From Luteibacter aegosomaticola (GTDB lineage: Bacteria > Pseudomonadota > Gammaproteobacteria > Xanthomonadales > Rhodanobacteraceae): a DNA stretch of 64,000 nt. The notes under the pieces were generated by a model that was not told the origin of the DNA, ran no database searches, and was given only the letters and a program-made list of their open reading frames with translations. The position numbers were made by a program, and so were the translations under genes. Below are positions 21,714-30,608 of this stretch, piece after piece (the first letter of the stretch is position 1; each line of letters begins with the position of its first letter). The stretch covers positions 4,030,001-4,094,000 of the forward strand of contig NZ_CP095741.1 in the NCBI RefSeq assembly GCF_023078475.1, in the 5' to 3' direction.

Positions 21714-22864
21714 CGCGAGGTCGCCCCCGCAAGAAAGACCGCACCATCCCCGAGCACATCGACCAGGCGAAGCTGCCGGTAGGGTGTTACTGGGACGCCC
21801 GCGATCGCGTCTGGTACACGATCCACCGTGCGCCCAAGCCGAGGCGTCAGAAGGTCGCCGGCGCCGATGCGCTGATGTCCGACCTTCATTTGGCAATGGA
21901 GACGATTCGTGGTGTCGATCGAAAAGCGCTCAACTGGCTCCTCGATCAGTACCACACCAGCCATGTGTTCACCGCCCTGTCGATACGGACACAGTCCGAT
22001 TACGGGCGCCAGCGAGAACTAGTTCGCACGCTAGCCCTCAAGGATGGGAGCACCCTGGGTGCCTTGGACTATGGTCGCCTGAATACCGCGTTCTTCCAGC
22101 GCCTGGTCGACAAGATCGCTGGAGAGGGTACTCCAACGAAGGCGAACCACCTGATGCGCTACCTTCGTCTGGTCTACTCCTGGGCAGTCCGCCGCGGTTT
22201 CGTGGCGGTGAACCCAGTTAAGGGAACAGCCCAGGCGACGGAGCGAAAGCAACGCAGGCTCCCGCGCCCCGAAGTTATGGCCGCGCTCGTCAGGATGGCC
22301 TACGAAGGCGGACAACTACAGGCACGCATTAAGGGAAGCTGTCCGCCCTATCTCTGGGCGATCGCCGACATTGCTTACCTGTGCCGCCTCCGTGGTATCG
22401 AGGTGGTCACGCTTCCAGAGAGCCATGGTCTCGAGGCAGGGATCCAGACCAATCGGCGTAAGGGCAGCCGAGACAACATCGTTGCCTGGACTCCGCGGCT
22501 ACGCATGGCCTGGGACGCACTCATTCGCTACCGGGACGCCATCTGGAAAGCTGCGGGAATGCCTGTGCCGATCCGAGCCGAAAACCGCCCGCTAGTCGTG
22601 GCAGAGCATGGCGGCGCGCTGAAGAAAAGCAGCCTCGACTCGGCGTGGCAGCGCATCAAGAAGCGCGCTATCCGCGAGAATGTAATCACCGAGGAAGACT
22701 GGTTTGGCCTCCACGATCTGAAACGCCGCGGCGTGACGGACACGGCGGGGAATCGCGCTGATAAACAGGAAGGTAGCGGGCATCGCACAGAATCGATGAT
22801 GGACGTCTACGACCTCAGTCTACCGATCGTTCCAGCCGCTGGATCTGCCAAAATCGCCCCGTAA
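21710..22864 (+). CDS. int: Phage tyrosine integrase
   Basis: 384 residues starting GTG at 21710. N-terminal arm-binding part (GRPRKKDRTIPEHIDQAKLPVGCYWDARDRVWYT), core-binding helices, then the catalytic domain: first Arg in LCRLRGIEVVTLP, HDLKRRGVTD, and GHRTESMMDVYD with the Tyr nucleophile. It inserts the phage at the 3' end of tRNA-Lys; the matching fragment lies 96 bases downstream. The close relation of the DGR block and int suggests one long rightward transcript. Confidence 0.93.
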   Translation: MTRGRPRKKDRTIPEHIDQAKLPVGCYWDARDRVWYTIHRAPKPRRQKVAGADALMSDLHLAMETIRGVDRKALNWLLDQYHTSHVFTALSIRTQSDYGRQRELVRTLALKDGSTLGALDYGRLNTAFFQRLVDKIAGEGTPTKANHLMRYLRLVYSWAVRRGFVAVNPVKGTAQATERKQRRLPRPEVMAALVRMAYEGGQLQARIKGSCPPYLWAIADIAYLCRLRGIEVVTLPESHGLEAGIQTNRRKGSRDNIVAWTPRLRMAWDALIRYRDAIWKAAGMPVPIRAENRPLVVAEHGGALKKSSLDSAWQRIKKRAIRENVITEEDWFGLHDLKRRGVTDTAGNRADKQEGSGHRTESMMDVYDLSLPIVPAAGSAKIAP

Positions 22865-22959
22865 AAGTCGCCGCCAAGCGATTGAAAAAGTTGAATCGCT
22901 TCCGGGGAAAATCCGTAAAATTAATTACTGTAAGTACTCGGAATCGTTGAAGACTACAC

Positions 22960-23008
22960 CGGACTTTTAATCCGTAGGTCGACGGTTCGAATCCGTCACG
23001 ACCCACCA
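22960..23008 (+). other. attR: 3' fragment of tRNA-Lys (anticodon TTT)
   Basis: From the anticodon stem on the sequence is a tRNA: loop CTTTTAA, T arm GACGG-TTCGAAT-CCGTC, acceptor ACGACCC, ACCA end. The 5' acceptor strand and D arm are absent upstream, so it is a displaced 3' end created by integration. Confidence 0.88.
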
Positions 23009-23123
23009 TTTTGCATCGGAGCCTGGCGCGCCGAGGCTGTTGCCTCCTTCTTGCGCTCCCGCCCTCTGACACTCGCTCTTACGCCACCTCCTTTCCTAAC
23101 GAGCTCTCGTCGGGGAGGTCTTC

Positions 23124-23345
23124 GTGTGCATCGATTGCACTGACTCTAAGGTGATTCTCACGCCAAGCGTTGGCACGAAGATCCTTGGTGCCAGAACCGT
23201 GGGCGCAAGGGTCGATGCAGATGCTGGTGAAATCATTGGCTTAGGCGAGTTCGTGAACTTACCCCCCGACGGACTACGTGACGTTCATCGCGCACGCCAA
23301 GTAGCCTCTATTCAATCACCACCCCACACGGAGACCTCAGCATGA
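23124..23345 (+). CDS. Possible small gene beside attR
   Basis: 73-residue frame from GTG 23124 with a very strong ribosome site GGGGAGG six bases before. Two Cys at the start (CIDC), otherwise beta-rich. No family recognised. Its stop overlaps an ATG that opens an eight-codon frame (23342-23368, ending in Gly-Gly) just before a terminator. Confidence 0.4.
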   Translation: MCIDCTDSKVILTPSVGTKILGARTVGARVDADAGEIIGLGEFVNLPPDGLRDVHRARQVASIQSPPHTETSA

Positions 23346-23370
23346 TCAACAGCACGAGAGGCGGATAAAT

Positions 23371-23395
23371 AAGGGGCCCTAGGGCCCTTTTTTTA
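23371..23395 (+). terminator. Intrinsic terminator
   Basis: A GC-rich dyad (AAGGG paired with CCCTT, with CCC/GGG inside) followed by seven T (23388-23394). Confidence 0.7.
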
Positions 23396-23544
23396 TGGCC
23401 ATGACATCGACGCTCGTTGTGGCATTAAACGGTTCGCCTACAACGCGTGCGGAAGCTACCCACATGCGGTCGCGGCGTTGGCGCACGAAGCGCCCACTGG
23501 AACAGGTAGTAGTGTGAAATCCCACGCAGCGATGGAGATCACAC

Positions 23545-23700
23545 ATGATGTTTCGCGACAAAGGCAGGTACGCCTGGAACGCATTCAGCGGCATGTTTGT
23601 CGGACTGATCTACGGCATGGTCCTCATCCTGGCGATCGCCGGGTGGTTCAGCGCCGTCATCAGCATGACTCTTCGCGCCACGTCCGATTGCGCCACTTGA
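23545..23700 (+). CDS. Small membrane protein
   Basis: 51 residues (start 23545, or 23548 for a second ATG). GGAG lies upstream. A long hydrophobic segment (MFVGLIYGMVLILAIAGWF) forms one membrane span, with a basic N-terminus. It is 16 bases before the coiled-coil membrane protein gene. Function unknown. Confidence 0.55.
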   Translation: MMFRDKGRYAWNAFSGMFVGLIYGMVLILAIAGWFSAVISMTLRATSDCAT

Positions 23701-23716
23701 TCACTACGGAGTCCTT

Positions 23717-24139
23717 ATGCCCATGAATCGCCGGGAATCCTTCGTCACGCACTCCGACCTTCGCAAGACCATCAGCAAGCTGGTGACGCGCGCGGAGTTC
23801 CACGAAGTCGTGAAGCGCCTCGATGGCCGAATCACAGAAGTAAAGAGTGAAGTCGCCGCGTTATCGGCGAGGAACGATGAGCAGTTCAAGCGTATCGACG
23901 AACGCTTCATACGTATCGACGAACGCTTCACACGAATCGACGAACGCTTCATACGAATCGACGATTCGATTTCGATGATTGGACGAGCCGTCGCTCGGAT
24001 CGAAGAGAAGTTGCTTCAACGCGCCTCCAAGGACTACGTCTCCAATCTGGTGCTCGCGGCCCTGGCCACGATCATCGGTCTTCTTTGCTGGCTGCTAAAG
24101 CCCGTCATCGCCAACGCGCTACACGCTGGTATGCAGTAG
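23717..24139 (+). CDS. Coiled-coil membrane protein with RIDERF repeats
   Basis: 140 residues. The middle holds three seven-residue units of the type RIDERFI, then RIDDSIS, coded by 21-bp tandem DNA repeats at about 23890-23966. This gives a perfect heptad coiled coil. The C-terminus has one membrane span (LVLAALATIIGLLCWLL). Proteins of this outline occur in accessory regions and phages (XhlA- or DUF1640-like), function uncertain. The repeat number may vary by slippage. Confidence 0.65.
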   Translation: MPMNRRESFVTHSDLRKTISKLVTRAEFHEVVKRLDGRITEVKSEVAALSARNDEQFKRIDERFIRIDERFTRIDERFIRIDDSISMIGRAVARIEEKLLQRASKDYVSNLVLAALATIIGLLCWLLKPVIANALHAGMQ

Positions 24140-24213
24140 CTCACCCTGCGTACGCGTGACCGCGACAGATAAGGTATGTTCCGAACGGACCAACGCTAGG
24201 TCGAGGACGCCCC

Positions 24214-24669
24214 ATGACACGCATCGAAAAGCTCCGCGAGTTGGGCTACACCTTGCCGCCGCCGTTCCCGGCACTCGGCTCGTACGCTGTGGTGACCACC
24301 GAGGGACCCCAGGTCTTTGTCTCAGGCCTGGGGCCAGTCAAGGATGGCAAGCTCGTACGCGGGCTCGTCGGGGATGACATGACCTTGGCCGAGGCTCAGG
24401 ATGCGGCCAGGCTCACCATGCTGATGATCCTGGCGAGTCTTGAGAAAGAGTGCGGCCTTGATCGCATTGCACGCTGTCTTCGCCTGACTGTCTACGTCCG
24501 TGCCGTTCCTTCCTTTGAAGCCCATCCGAAGGTGGCTGACGGCGCTAGCGATCTGGTCCGCGATCTCTTCGGCGCCGACGTGTTGCCGGCGCGAAGTGCG
24601 CTCGGCGTGCATTCCCTACCGATGGGGATACCTGTCGAGATCGACAGCATCTTTAGCCTTACCGGCTGA
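24214..24669 (+). CDS. RidA/YjgF-family protein
   Basis: 151 residues of the RidA fold: LPPPFPALGSYAVVTTEGPQVFVSGLGP and the C-terminal PARSALGVHSLPMGIPVEIDSIF. The Arg of the usual R-x-V/A motif is present (ARSALGV), which in RidA binds the substrate carboxylate, so imine/enamine deaminase activity is possible. It belongs to the longer YjgF subgroup typical of stand-alone copies. No operon partner is evident. Confidence 0.85.
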   Translation: MTRIEKLRELGYTLPPPFPALGSYAVVTTEGPQVFVSGLGPVKDGKLVRGLVGDDMTLAEAQDAARLTMLMILASLEKECGLDRIARCLRLTVYVRAVPSFEAHPKVADGASDLVRDLFGADVLPARSALGVHSLPMGIPVEIDSIFSLTG

Positions 24670-24928
24670 GGCACGAGACAAGGCGGTCGGGAAGAACTCC
24701 GGTTGCGTACGCAGGTGATGATTGAGACGCCAGAATGTAACGGATGCTGCCCGGTGCTCCCGCCGGCGTCTGCCTTTCGGCGCCCGGCTAGTTCACTGCG
24801 ATCTTGAGTCAGAAAAGGACTACGCGCGCCATGGAATCGCACCGTCACAAATCACTGGCATACGCTGCTTAGAACGGCACAGCTCCCTCCATAGCATGGC
24901 TGATACGTCACACAACAAGGGAGGACGT

Positions 24929-25873
24929 ATGTCAGCTGTAAATCTATCGCCCGTACCGGTTTTCGGTTTCACGCACGATCCGTACTACGGACTTGGCGAC
25001 AATGCGAGCTACAACAACAAGCTGTTCAATCCGGGTCCGGTTACGCCGCCTGGCGTTCCAGGCCTCCCGCCGCAGAATCCAGAGTTCTTCGGGCAAGCCG
25101 CCATGACGAATGGCCCAAAGGTTTTTGCGGCCGCTCAGACCGGCGATCCAATCGCTACGGCAGAGGCTTTCTTTCAGGGTCTGAGCGCCCGCACCGGAAA
25201 TTTCGTGCTTGGACAGTTGTCAATCTGGAAGGATTTTCAGGTCGTTCTGAGTGAAGGCTACAACCGCCCCATATCCTGCAACGATGGCGGCCTCATCGGC
25301 CCGGATGGTCGATTGTCGATCACAGCACTTGCGGGGCTCTACGTCACACACGCCGGAAACTACCCTATTCGAGTCGAAGACCCTTCGTACGACTTCTGGG
25401 GTACACCGCTCATGTTTGCGTCTGGGATGTACTACTACGTAGCCGGTGGCGGCAAGAAGCGTCGCGTTCGCATCAGCTCGCTGGGCCTTCACCTTGTTCC
25501 GAGGGATTTCGAACCGGTCGATGAGATTTTGAAGAATGCTCTCAACGGCCCCGGGAACTACGTCATCTCTGGCCCATTCGAGCACAACATCTTTGACCGT
25601 GGCGTGGCCGATGTATGGGCTGCCGGCCTTCTTGGGCGTGTTCGTGGCTGGGTGAACGGCGATCTAGAGATCCGAGCGGACCATTCGTACCACTTTCGTG
25701 GCTCGTTCTCGCTCGCTGAGGACACTTATGACGTCGGAGCAAGCAACCGGCCGTTTATCCAGGAGGCACTGACAAGCTTTCTGGAGGGCGTCGGGAACAC
25801 GTTGGGCCACACAAACTATCAGATCGAGATCGTTGGCTCAGAGCCAGTCGAAGGGGGAGGTGTTCGTTGGTAG
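24929..25873 (+). CDS. Colicin M-like bacteriocin
   Basis: 314 residues; ATG 24929 follows GGGAGG. The C-terminal ~180 residues align by eye with colicin M: SYDFWGTPLMF, KRRVRISSLGLHLVPRDFEPVDEIL, GPFEHNIFDRG, and AEDTYDVGASNRPFIQEALTSF against the active-site stretch DKYDFNASTHRG. Colicin M cuts lipid II and kills related bacteria. The first Asp, Tyr, second Asp and Arg of the active site are present, but the catalytic His is missing because the loop is one residue shorter with Asn. The N-terminal ~130 residues, Pro/Asn-rich, would be receptor-binding and translocation regions. Confidence 0.78.
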   Translation: MSAVNLSPVPVFGFTHDPYYGLGDNASYNNKLFNPGPVTPPGVPGLPPQNPEFFGQAAMTNGPKVFAAAQTGDPIATAEAFFQGLSARTGNFVLGQLSIWKDFQVVLSEGYNRPISCNDGGLIGPDGRLSITALAGLYVTHAGNYPIRVEDPSYDFWGTPLMFASGMYYYVAGGGKKRRVRISSLGLHLVPRDFEPVDEILKNALNGPGNYVISGPFEHNIFDRGVADVWAAGLLGRVRGWVNGDLEIRADHSYHFRGSFSLAEDTYDVGASNRPFIQEALTSFLEGVGNTLGHTNYQIEIVGSEPVEGGGVRW

Positions 25874-26184
25874 TACGGTGTGCTCTAGCGGTTGGCTCCG
25901 CACTCATCGCGCTCATCCCGTCTTGCACGCCGTCGCCAGCGGTGACCGCCGAATGTAGGGCATGGACATCTGATCAGCTCAAGGGGCACGTACTAGCCCA
26001 TATGCGAGTTAACGATCCACTGGGCACCAAGCCAGCAGCATCGCTTACCGAAGACGACATCGAGCTCGTTGGGGCTCCCCAACTTGGGAGTTCGATGTGG
26101 ATGGTTCCGTTTAAGGTCCCCGGAAGCAACACCTACACCGCGCTTGTCGAATGCGACGGATACACCGAGCTATCTGGCGGATAG
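25867..26184 (+). CDS. Putative immunity lipoprotein (Cmi-like)
   Basis: 105 residues from TTG 25867 after GGGGGAGG, overlapping the bacteriocin stop. A hydrophobic signal ends at a lipobox-like IPSC (Cys 20). The mature part has just two more Cys, at 30 and 96, comparable to the single disulfide of the E. coli colicin M immunity protein Cmi, and a similar size. Role as immunity protein is inferred from coupling, export and the Cys pair; sequence identity to Cmi is not obvious. Confidence 0.55.
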   Translation: MVVRCALAVGSALIALIPSCTPSPAVTAECRAWTSDQLKGHVLAHMRVNDPLGTKPAASLTEDDIELVGAPQLGSSMWMVPFKVPGSNTYTALVECDGYTELSGG

Positions 26185-26214
26185 CGCTCTTCCTGGTGAT
26201 TTTTCCAACTGCGC

Positions 26215-26242
26215 AAAAAAAGGGCCCTTCCGGGCCCTTTTT
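26215..26242. terminator. Bidirectional terminator
   Basis: GGGCCC-TTCC-GGGCCC with a run of A before and T after serves both the immunity gene (plus) and queC (minus). Confidence 0.9.
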
Positions 26243-26273
26243 CTTAACGAAGCTTATTGGCTTCTGGAGCGCG

Positions 26274-26957
26274 TCAGACGTAGCGGGTGTTGTCCGGTAC
26301 GCCCGCCTTGGCGAAACCTTCCGCGCGCAGGCGGCAGGCGTCGCAGTGGCCGCAGGCGCGGCCCTGGGCGTCGGCCTGGTAGCAGCTGACGGTTTCCGAG
26401 AAGTCGACGCCGAGGCGGACGCCTTCGGTGACGATGTCACCCTTGCCCATCTTCATCAGCGGGGCGTGGATGCGGATACCGGCGCCTTCGACGCCTGCCT
26501 TCGTCGCCACGTTGGCGAGGGTTTCGAACGCTTCGATGAAGGCCGGGCGGCAGTCGGGGTAGCCGGAGTAATCGACGGCGTTCACACCGCAGAAGATGTC
26601 ATTGGAACCGAGTACTTCGGCCCAGCCCAGTGCGATCGAGAGCATGATGGTGTTGCGCGCCGGCACGTAGGTGACCGGGATGCCTTCCCCACCCTCTTCC
26701 GGCACGTCGATGTCGGCGGTGAGTGCCGAACCACCGATGCTGCGCAGGTCGACGACGACGGTCTTATGGGCAACGGCACCGAGCAGCTTCGATACGCGCT
26801 CGGAGGCTTCCAGCTCGGAGCTATGGCGCTGGCCGTACGCGACGCTGAGCGCATACACGTCGAAGCCCTGCTCACGCGCCATGGCGATCGTGACAGCGGA
26901 ATCCATACCGCCCGACACGAGGATGACGGCCTTGCGGGGGGTGTTCGAAGCGTTCAT
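26274..26957 (-). CDS. queC: 7-cyano-7-deazaguanine synthase QueC
   Basis: Makes preQ0 from carboxy-deazaguanine in queuosine synthesis. 227 residues with the PP-loop [12 protein letters not shown] at residue 10 and the four-Cys zinc site [21 protein letters not shown] near the C-terminus. Last gene of the leftward tol-pal-queE-queC run, 15 bases after queE. Confidence 0.97.
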   Translation of the reverse strand: MNASNTPRKAVILVSGGMDSAVTIAMAREQGFDVYALSVAYGQRHSSELEASERVSKLLGAVAHKTVVVDLRSIGGSALTADIDVPEEGGEGIPVTYVPARNTIMLSIALGWAEVLGSNDIFCGVNAVDYSGYPDCRPAFIEAFETLANVATKAGVEGAGIRIHAPLMKMGKGDIVTEGVRLGVDFSETVSCYQADAQGRACGHCDACRLRAEGFAKAGVPDNTRYV

Positions 26958-26972
26958 GCGGTTACCTTGGAA

Positions 26973-27665
26973 TCAATGGCCCTGGGCGTCGTTCCACAGC
27001 AGCTTGTGCAGCTGCAGCTGGAAACGCACCGGCAGGCGTTCGGCGAGGATCCATTCGGCCAGCTCACGCGGACCGACCTTGCCCCACACCGGGGAGAACA
27101 ACACCATGGCCTTGCTATCGAGGCCATGCTCGCGGACGACATCGCGCGACCACTCGAAATCGCCGCGGCTGGCGATGACAAACTTGACCTGGTCGTGCGG
27201 CAACAGGTGATCGAGGTTGGACCACAGGTTGCGGGCGCTCTCGCCCGAATCCGGTGCCTTGAGGTCCATGACCTTGCGGACACGCGGATCCACCTGGGAG
27301 ACATCGAGGGCGCCCGAGGTCTCGAGCGAAACCTCGTGGCCGGCATCGCACAGCTTGCGCAGCAGGATATGGCAGCGCTTCTGCGAGAGCGGTTCGCCAC
27401 CGGTGACGCAGACGTGTTTCGCCCCGTGGCTGGCCACCTCGGCGACGATGGCATCGATATCGTGCCACTGCCCACCGTGGAAGGAGTATTCGGTATCGCA
27501 CCAGACGCAGCGTAGCGGGCAGCCGGTAAGGCGCACGAACACGGTGGGCCAGCCGATGGCATCGGCCTCACCCTGCACGGAGTGGAAGATCTCGGTGATC
27601 CGCAGGCGTTCCCGGACGGGAGCAGCCGGCGGAACATCCGCCGGAATTGCGGTGTTGCCGTTCAT
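26973..27665 (-). CDS. queE: 7-carboxy-7-deazaguanine synthase QueE
   Basis: Radical SAM enzyme making the deazapurine ring. 230 residues; LTGCPLRCVWCDTEY holds the C-x3-C-x2-C cluster motif and VCVTGGEPL the SAM-binding region. Start 27665 lies four bases after the cpoB stop, so it is co-transcribed with the Tol-Pal genes. Confidence 0.96.
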   Translation of the reverse strand: MNGNTAIPADVPPAAPVRERLRITEIFHSVQGEADAIGWPTVFVRLTGCPLRCVWCDTEYSFHGGQWHDIDAIVAEVASHGAKHVCVTGGEPLSQKRCHILLRKLCDAGHEVSLETSGALDVSQVDPRVRKVMDLKAPDSGESARNLWSNLDHLLPHDQVKFVIASRGDFEWSRDVVREHGLDSKAMVLFSPVWGKVGPRELAEWILAERLPVRFQLQLHKLLWNDAQGH

Positions 27666-27669
27666 ACGC

Positions 27670-28515
27670 TTAGTTTGCCGTCTGGCGCTGCAGGCGACGC
27701 AGGCGTTCCTGTGCGAGGCCAGCGGCCTTGGTACCCGGATACTTGGCCGAGACCTGCTTCAGGGTGGCCACGGCCGCGTCCTGCTGCTTCAGTTCGATCT
27801 GGCAGTAGCCGACCTTGAGCAGGCCATCGGAGACCTTGTCGCTCTGGGGATAATTCTTCACCAGGCGCTGGAAGGCTTCGATAGCCACCTGATAGTTCAT
27901 GGTGACGTAGTAGGACTCACCCAGCCAGTAATAGGCGTTGGGTGCGAGCGGGCTCTCCGGGTACTTCACCAGGAAGTCGCGGAAGCCACGCGAGGCCGTA
28001 ACGTAGTCGCCACCGCGAAGCGATTTGAACGCCGCATCGTAGGCAGCCTGTTCGGCCGGTGAGGCGGCGCCCGGGTTGTTGCCACCCGTGCTGGCGGCCG
28101 GCGCCGGGGCGGCAGCCTGCTGCGATGCAGCCGCGGCGGGCGCAGGCTGCTGAGGTGCCGGACCGGCAGCCGCGGCCGGCTGGCCGGCGGGCGCACCACC
28201 TTTTTCAAGACGACCCAGCCGCGAATCGACATCCGCGTACTGCGCCTTCTGGGAATCCTGGAGTTGCTGGTTCTGGTGCTGCAGCTCTTCGATCTGGCCC
28301 TGGAGCTGGGCCACCTGCTGCTGCAGGTCGTTGACCTGGTTCACCAGTTGCGTCGTGCCCGAATTGGCCTGGTTCTGCTGCTCGAGCCGCGCGACGCGGT
28401 CGGCGAGGCTGAGGCGATCCTGAGCCGGGGCCACAGACGCAAAAAGCGTGGCGGACGCAATTGCGCCCGCCACGCCAAGCCTGGCCGTGAAACTTTTAGC
28501 CAGAGACTTCTTCAT
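27670..28515 (-). CDS. cpoB: Cell division coordinator CpoB (YbgF)
   Basis: Periplasmic TPR protein that couples Tol with peptidoglycan synthesis. 281 residues: signal peptide, N-terminal trimerising coiled coil (LEQQNQANSGTTQLVNQVNDLQQQ), an Ala/Pro linker and TPR repeats (FLVKYPESPLAPNAYYWLGESYY). It overlaps pal by one base. Confidence 0.95.
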   Translation of the reverse strand: MKKSLAKSFTARLGVAGAIASATLFASVAPAQDRLSLADRVARLEQQNQANSGTTQLVNQVNDLQQQVAQLQGQIEELQHQNQQLQDSQKAQYADVDSRLGRLEKGGAPAGQPAAAAGPAPQQPAPAAAASQQAAAPAPAASTGGNNPGAASPAEQAAYDAAFKSLRGGDYVTASRGFRDFLVKYPESPLAPNAYYWLGESYYVTMNYQVAIEAFQRLVKNYPQSDKVSDGLLKVGYCQIELKQQDAAVATLKQVSAKYPGTKAAGLAQERLRRLQRQTAN

Positions 28516-29024
28516 TACTTCGCGGTGTAGACGATCTCAACGCGACGGTTCTTGGCCCAGCAATCCTCGTTGTGCTCCTTGCACACCGGCTTTTCCTTGC
28601 CGTACGAGGTCACGTTGACCTGGCCAGCCGAACCACCAGCAGCCTGGAGGGCGCTGGAGACGGCATTGCCACGGCGCTCGCCGAGGCCCAGGTTGTACTC
28701 GCGGGTGCCGCGCTCGTCGGTGTTACCCTCGAGGGTCATGGCCGACTGCGGACGATCCTGCAGGTACTTGGCGTGGCAAGCGATGATCTGCTGGAATTCC
28801 GGCTTCACTTCGTTCTTATCGAAGTCGAAGTAAACGACGCGCTGACGCAGGCAAGCGTCGGTGTCGAGGTCTTCCGGCTTGTACTTGCCGTCGTTGGTCG
28901 GCGCAGTCTGGGTAGCCATCGGCTGGGCTTCCGGCTGCGGAGCCGGCTTGGTGTTCTTCTTGGAGCACGCGGCAGCACCCACGCAAAGCAGGGCAGCCAG
29001 GGCGACGGTAACGGTCTTATTCAT
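28515..29024 (-). CDS. pal: Peptidoglycan-associated lipoprotein Pal
   Basis: Outer-membrane lipoprotein that binds diaminopimelate and TolB. 169 residues; lipobox VGAAAC, then an OmpA-like domain with VVYFDFDKNEV, GNTDERGTREYNLGLGERR and NRRVEIVY. Start MNKTVT at 29024 is chosen because it gives a normal signal peptide. Confidence 0.97.
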   Translation of the reverse strand: MNKTVTVALAALLCVGAAACSKKNTKPAPQPEAQPMATQTAPTNDGKYKPEDLDTDACLRQRVVYFDFDKNEVKPEFQQIIACHAKYLQDRPQSAMTLEGNTDERGTREYNLGLGERRGNAVSSALQAAGGSAGQVNVTSYGKEKPVCKEHNEDCWAKNRRVEIVYTAK

Positions 29025-29279
29025 GGGACGTTCCTTCAACAGTTGAGTTCCGACAGTTTTTTACGGTTTCGGGACAGACACCGCCGGTTGTCCGGCTGTT
29101 TTTCTACTTGCATCCACGTCGACGGGGCGCTGTCCCGCACCCTTCGCCTGCGCTCCGTCGGCCACCTTGAAGGGCGATCGCCGGGTGTTCCTTTATTCTC
29201 TCGCCCGCAGGAAAGGCGCGGAACATGCCGCGCCCTCCCGGGACGTTGCCGATGTCGCGGCCCCTTTCAGGGCGCGCCA

Positions 29280-30608
29280 TCAACGCTGTCGATACGGTCC
29301 CCAGGACGGCTCACGAACGTCGCCATCCGACAGGACCAGGCGCTGGCGCACCGCGCCATCCGCCGAAACCGCGTACAGGACGCCGCGCGTGCCCTGCGAT
29401 GCGGCGTACAGCAGCATGCTGGCGTTGGGCGCGAAGCTGGGCGAATCGTCCACGTTACCCGGGGAGACGAAGCGCACCTGGTTGCCCAGACTCTGGTCCA
29501 TGATAGCGATACGATACACGTTCCCGTTGCCCTGCACCATCGCAATCTGCTTGCCATCGAAGCTTACCGAGGCGCTGGCGTTGAAGCCGCCCTGGAAGGT
29601 GATGCGGGTGGCGTTACCGCCCGAAATGGAGGTCTTGTAGAGCTGGGGCTTGCCGGAGCGATCGGAGGTAAAGATCAGGCTCTGGCCATCCGGGGTGAAG
29701 GTGGGCTCGGTATCGATCGCGAAGTTGTTGGTAACCCGCGTTTCGGTACGGCTGGCGACGTCGATGATGAAGATCTCCGGGTTACCCACGTAGGACAGGC
29801 TCACCGCGAGCTTGCTGCCGTCCGGCGACCAGGCCGGGGCGGAGTTGATGCCCTTGGGATGCGAGGCCACGAGGCTACGCGAACCAGTGGAGATGTTCTG
29901 CACATACACGGCCGAATTGCCGCTTTCGAACGAGACGTAGGCGAGCTTGCTGCCATCCGGCGACCAGGCCGGCGAAAGCAGCGATTCGCGCGAGCGGGCC
30001 ACGACCTGCGGATTGAAGCCATCCGAGTCGGCCACGATCAGCGAATAGGTGGTGTTGTTACCGGTACCCACCGCCGTGACGTAGGCGATACGGGTCCAGA
30101 ACGCGCCGCGAACGCCGGTGATCTTTTCATAGATCTGGTCGGCGATCTGGTGGGCGACGCCGCGCAGGTCGCCAGAGGGGGCGGTGAACGACTGGGCCAG
30201 CAGGCTCTGCTGGCGGTTCACGTCCCACAGCTCGTAATCGACCTTGACCATGCCGCCGCCCGCATCGCTGATGCGGCCGATGGTGAGGTAATCCTGCTTG
30301 AGCAGGCGCCAGGTGGCGAACTTGATGTCCGAACCCTGCGACGGGGTCTCGACGATGTCGGCCTTATCGAGCGAGCGGAACTTGCCCGAACGGTTGAAAT
30401 CGGCGCGGATCACATCGGCCACGTCCGTGGGCAGCGGCGCACCGCCTGCCTGGGCGAAAGGCACCACCGCGATCGGGGTGGCCGTGGCAACGCCCTTGGC
30501 GATATCCACGTTGAGCGACTGGGCGGCGGCGGGGCCGGCCACGAGGGCTGCCAGCGCCACGAGGGCGGCAGCGAAGCGGAATATCGTCTTGCGCATGGGC
30601 TGATTCAT
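29280..30608 (-). CDS. tolB: Tol-Pal beta-propeller TolB
   Basis: Periplasmic partner of Pal and TolA. 442 residues with a signal peptide ending AAAQS and WD-like PD40 repeats (SPAWSPDGSKLAYVSFE and similar, five copies). The start MNQPMRKT at 30608 is chosen since the longer frame lacks a signal. A 255-base gap separates it from pal, with no clear gene. Confidence 0.96.
   Translation of the reverse strand: MNQPMRKTIFRFAAALVALAALVAGPAAAQSLNVDIAKGVATATPIAVVPFAQAGGAPLPTDVADVIRADFNRSGKFRSLDKADIVETPSQGSDIKFATWRLLKQDYLTIGRISDAGGGMVKVDYELWDVNRQQSLLAQSFTAPSGDLRGVAHQIADQIYEKITGVRGAFWTRIAYVTAVGTGNNTTYSLIVADSDGFNPQVVARSRESLLSPAWSPDGSKLAYVSFESGNSAVYVQNISTGSRSLVASHPKGINSAPAWSPDGSKLAVSLSYVGNPEIFIIDVASRTETRVTNNFAIDTEPTFTPDGQSLIFTSDRSGKPQLYKTSISGGNATRITFQGGFNASASVSFDGKQIAMVQGNGNVYRIAIMDQSLGNQVRFVSPGNVDDSPSFAPNASMLLYAASQGTRGVLYAVSADGAVRQRLVLSDGDVREPSWGPYRQR

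Larger units (their letters stand above)
1..23008. mobile_element. Lambda-like temperate prophage (right part; left end outside window)
   Basis: Contiguous phage genes: terminase, lysis cassette, tRNA, antiterminator, helicase, CII, Cro/CI switch, DGR block and integrase, ending at a tRNA-Lys 3' fragment that serves as the right attachment site. Genes are tightly packed with many ATGA or GTGA overlaps. The structural genes should continue leftward beyond position 1, and the intact tRNA-Lys should lie at the far left end. No break in an essential gene was seen in the visible part, so the element may be functional. Confidence 0.95.

Noticed and set aside
22932..23008. Complete tRNA gene
   Set aside because: Only the part from the anticodon stem on is tRNA-like; the 5' acceptor strand that should pair with ACGACCC is missing.
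23379..23594. 71-codon minus-strand frame
   Set aside because: Lies opposite the membrane-protein start and terminator; no ribosome site or family.
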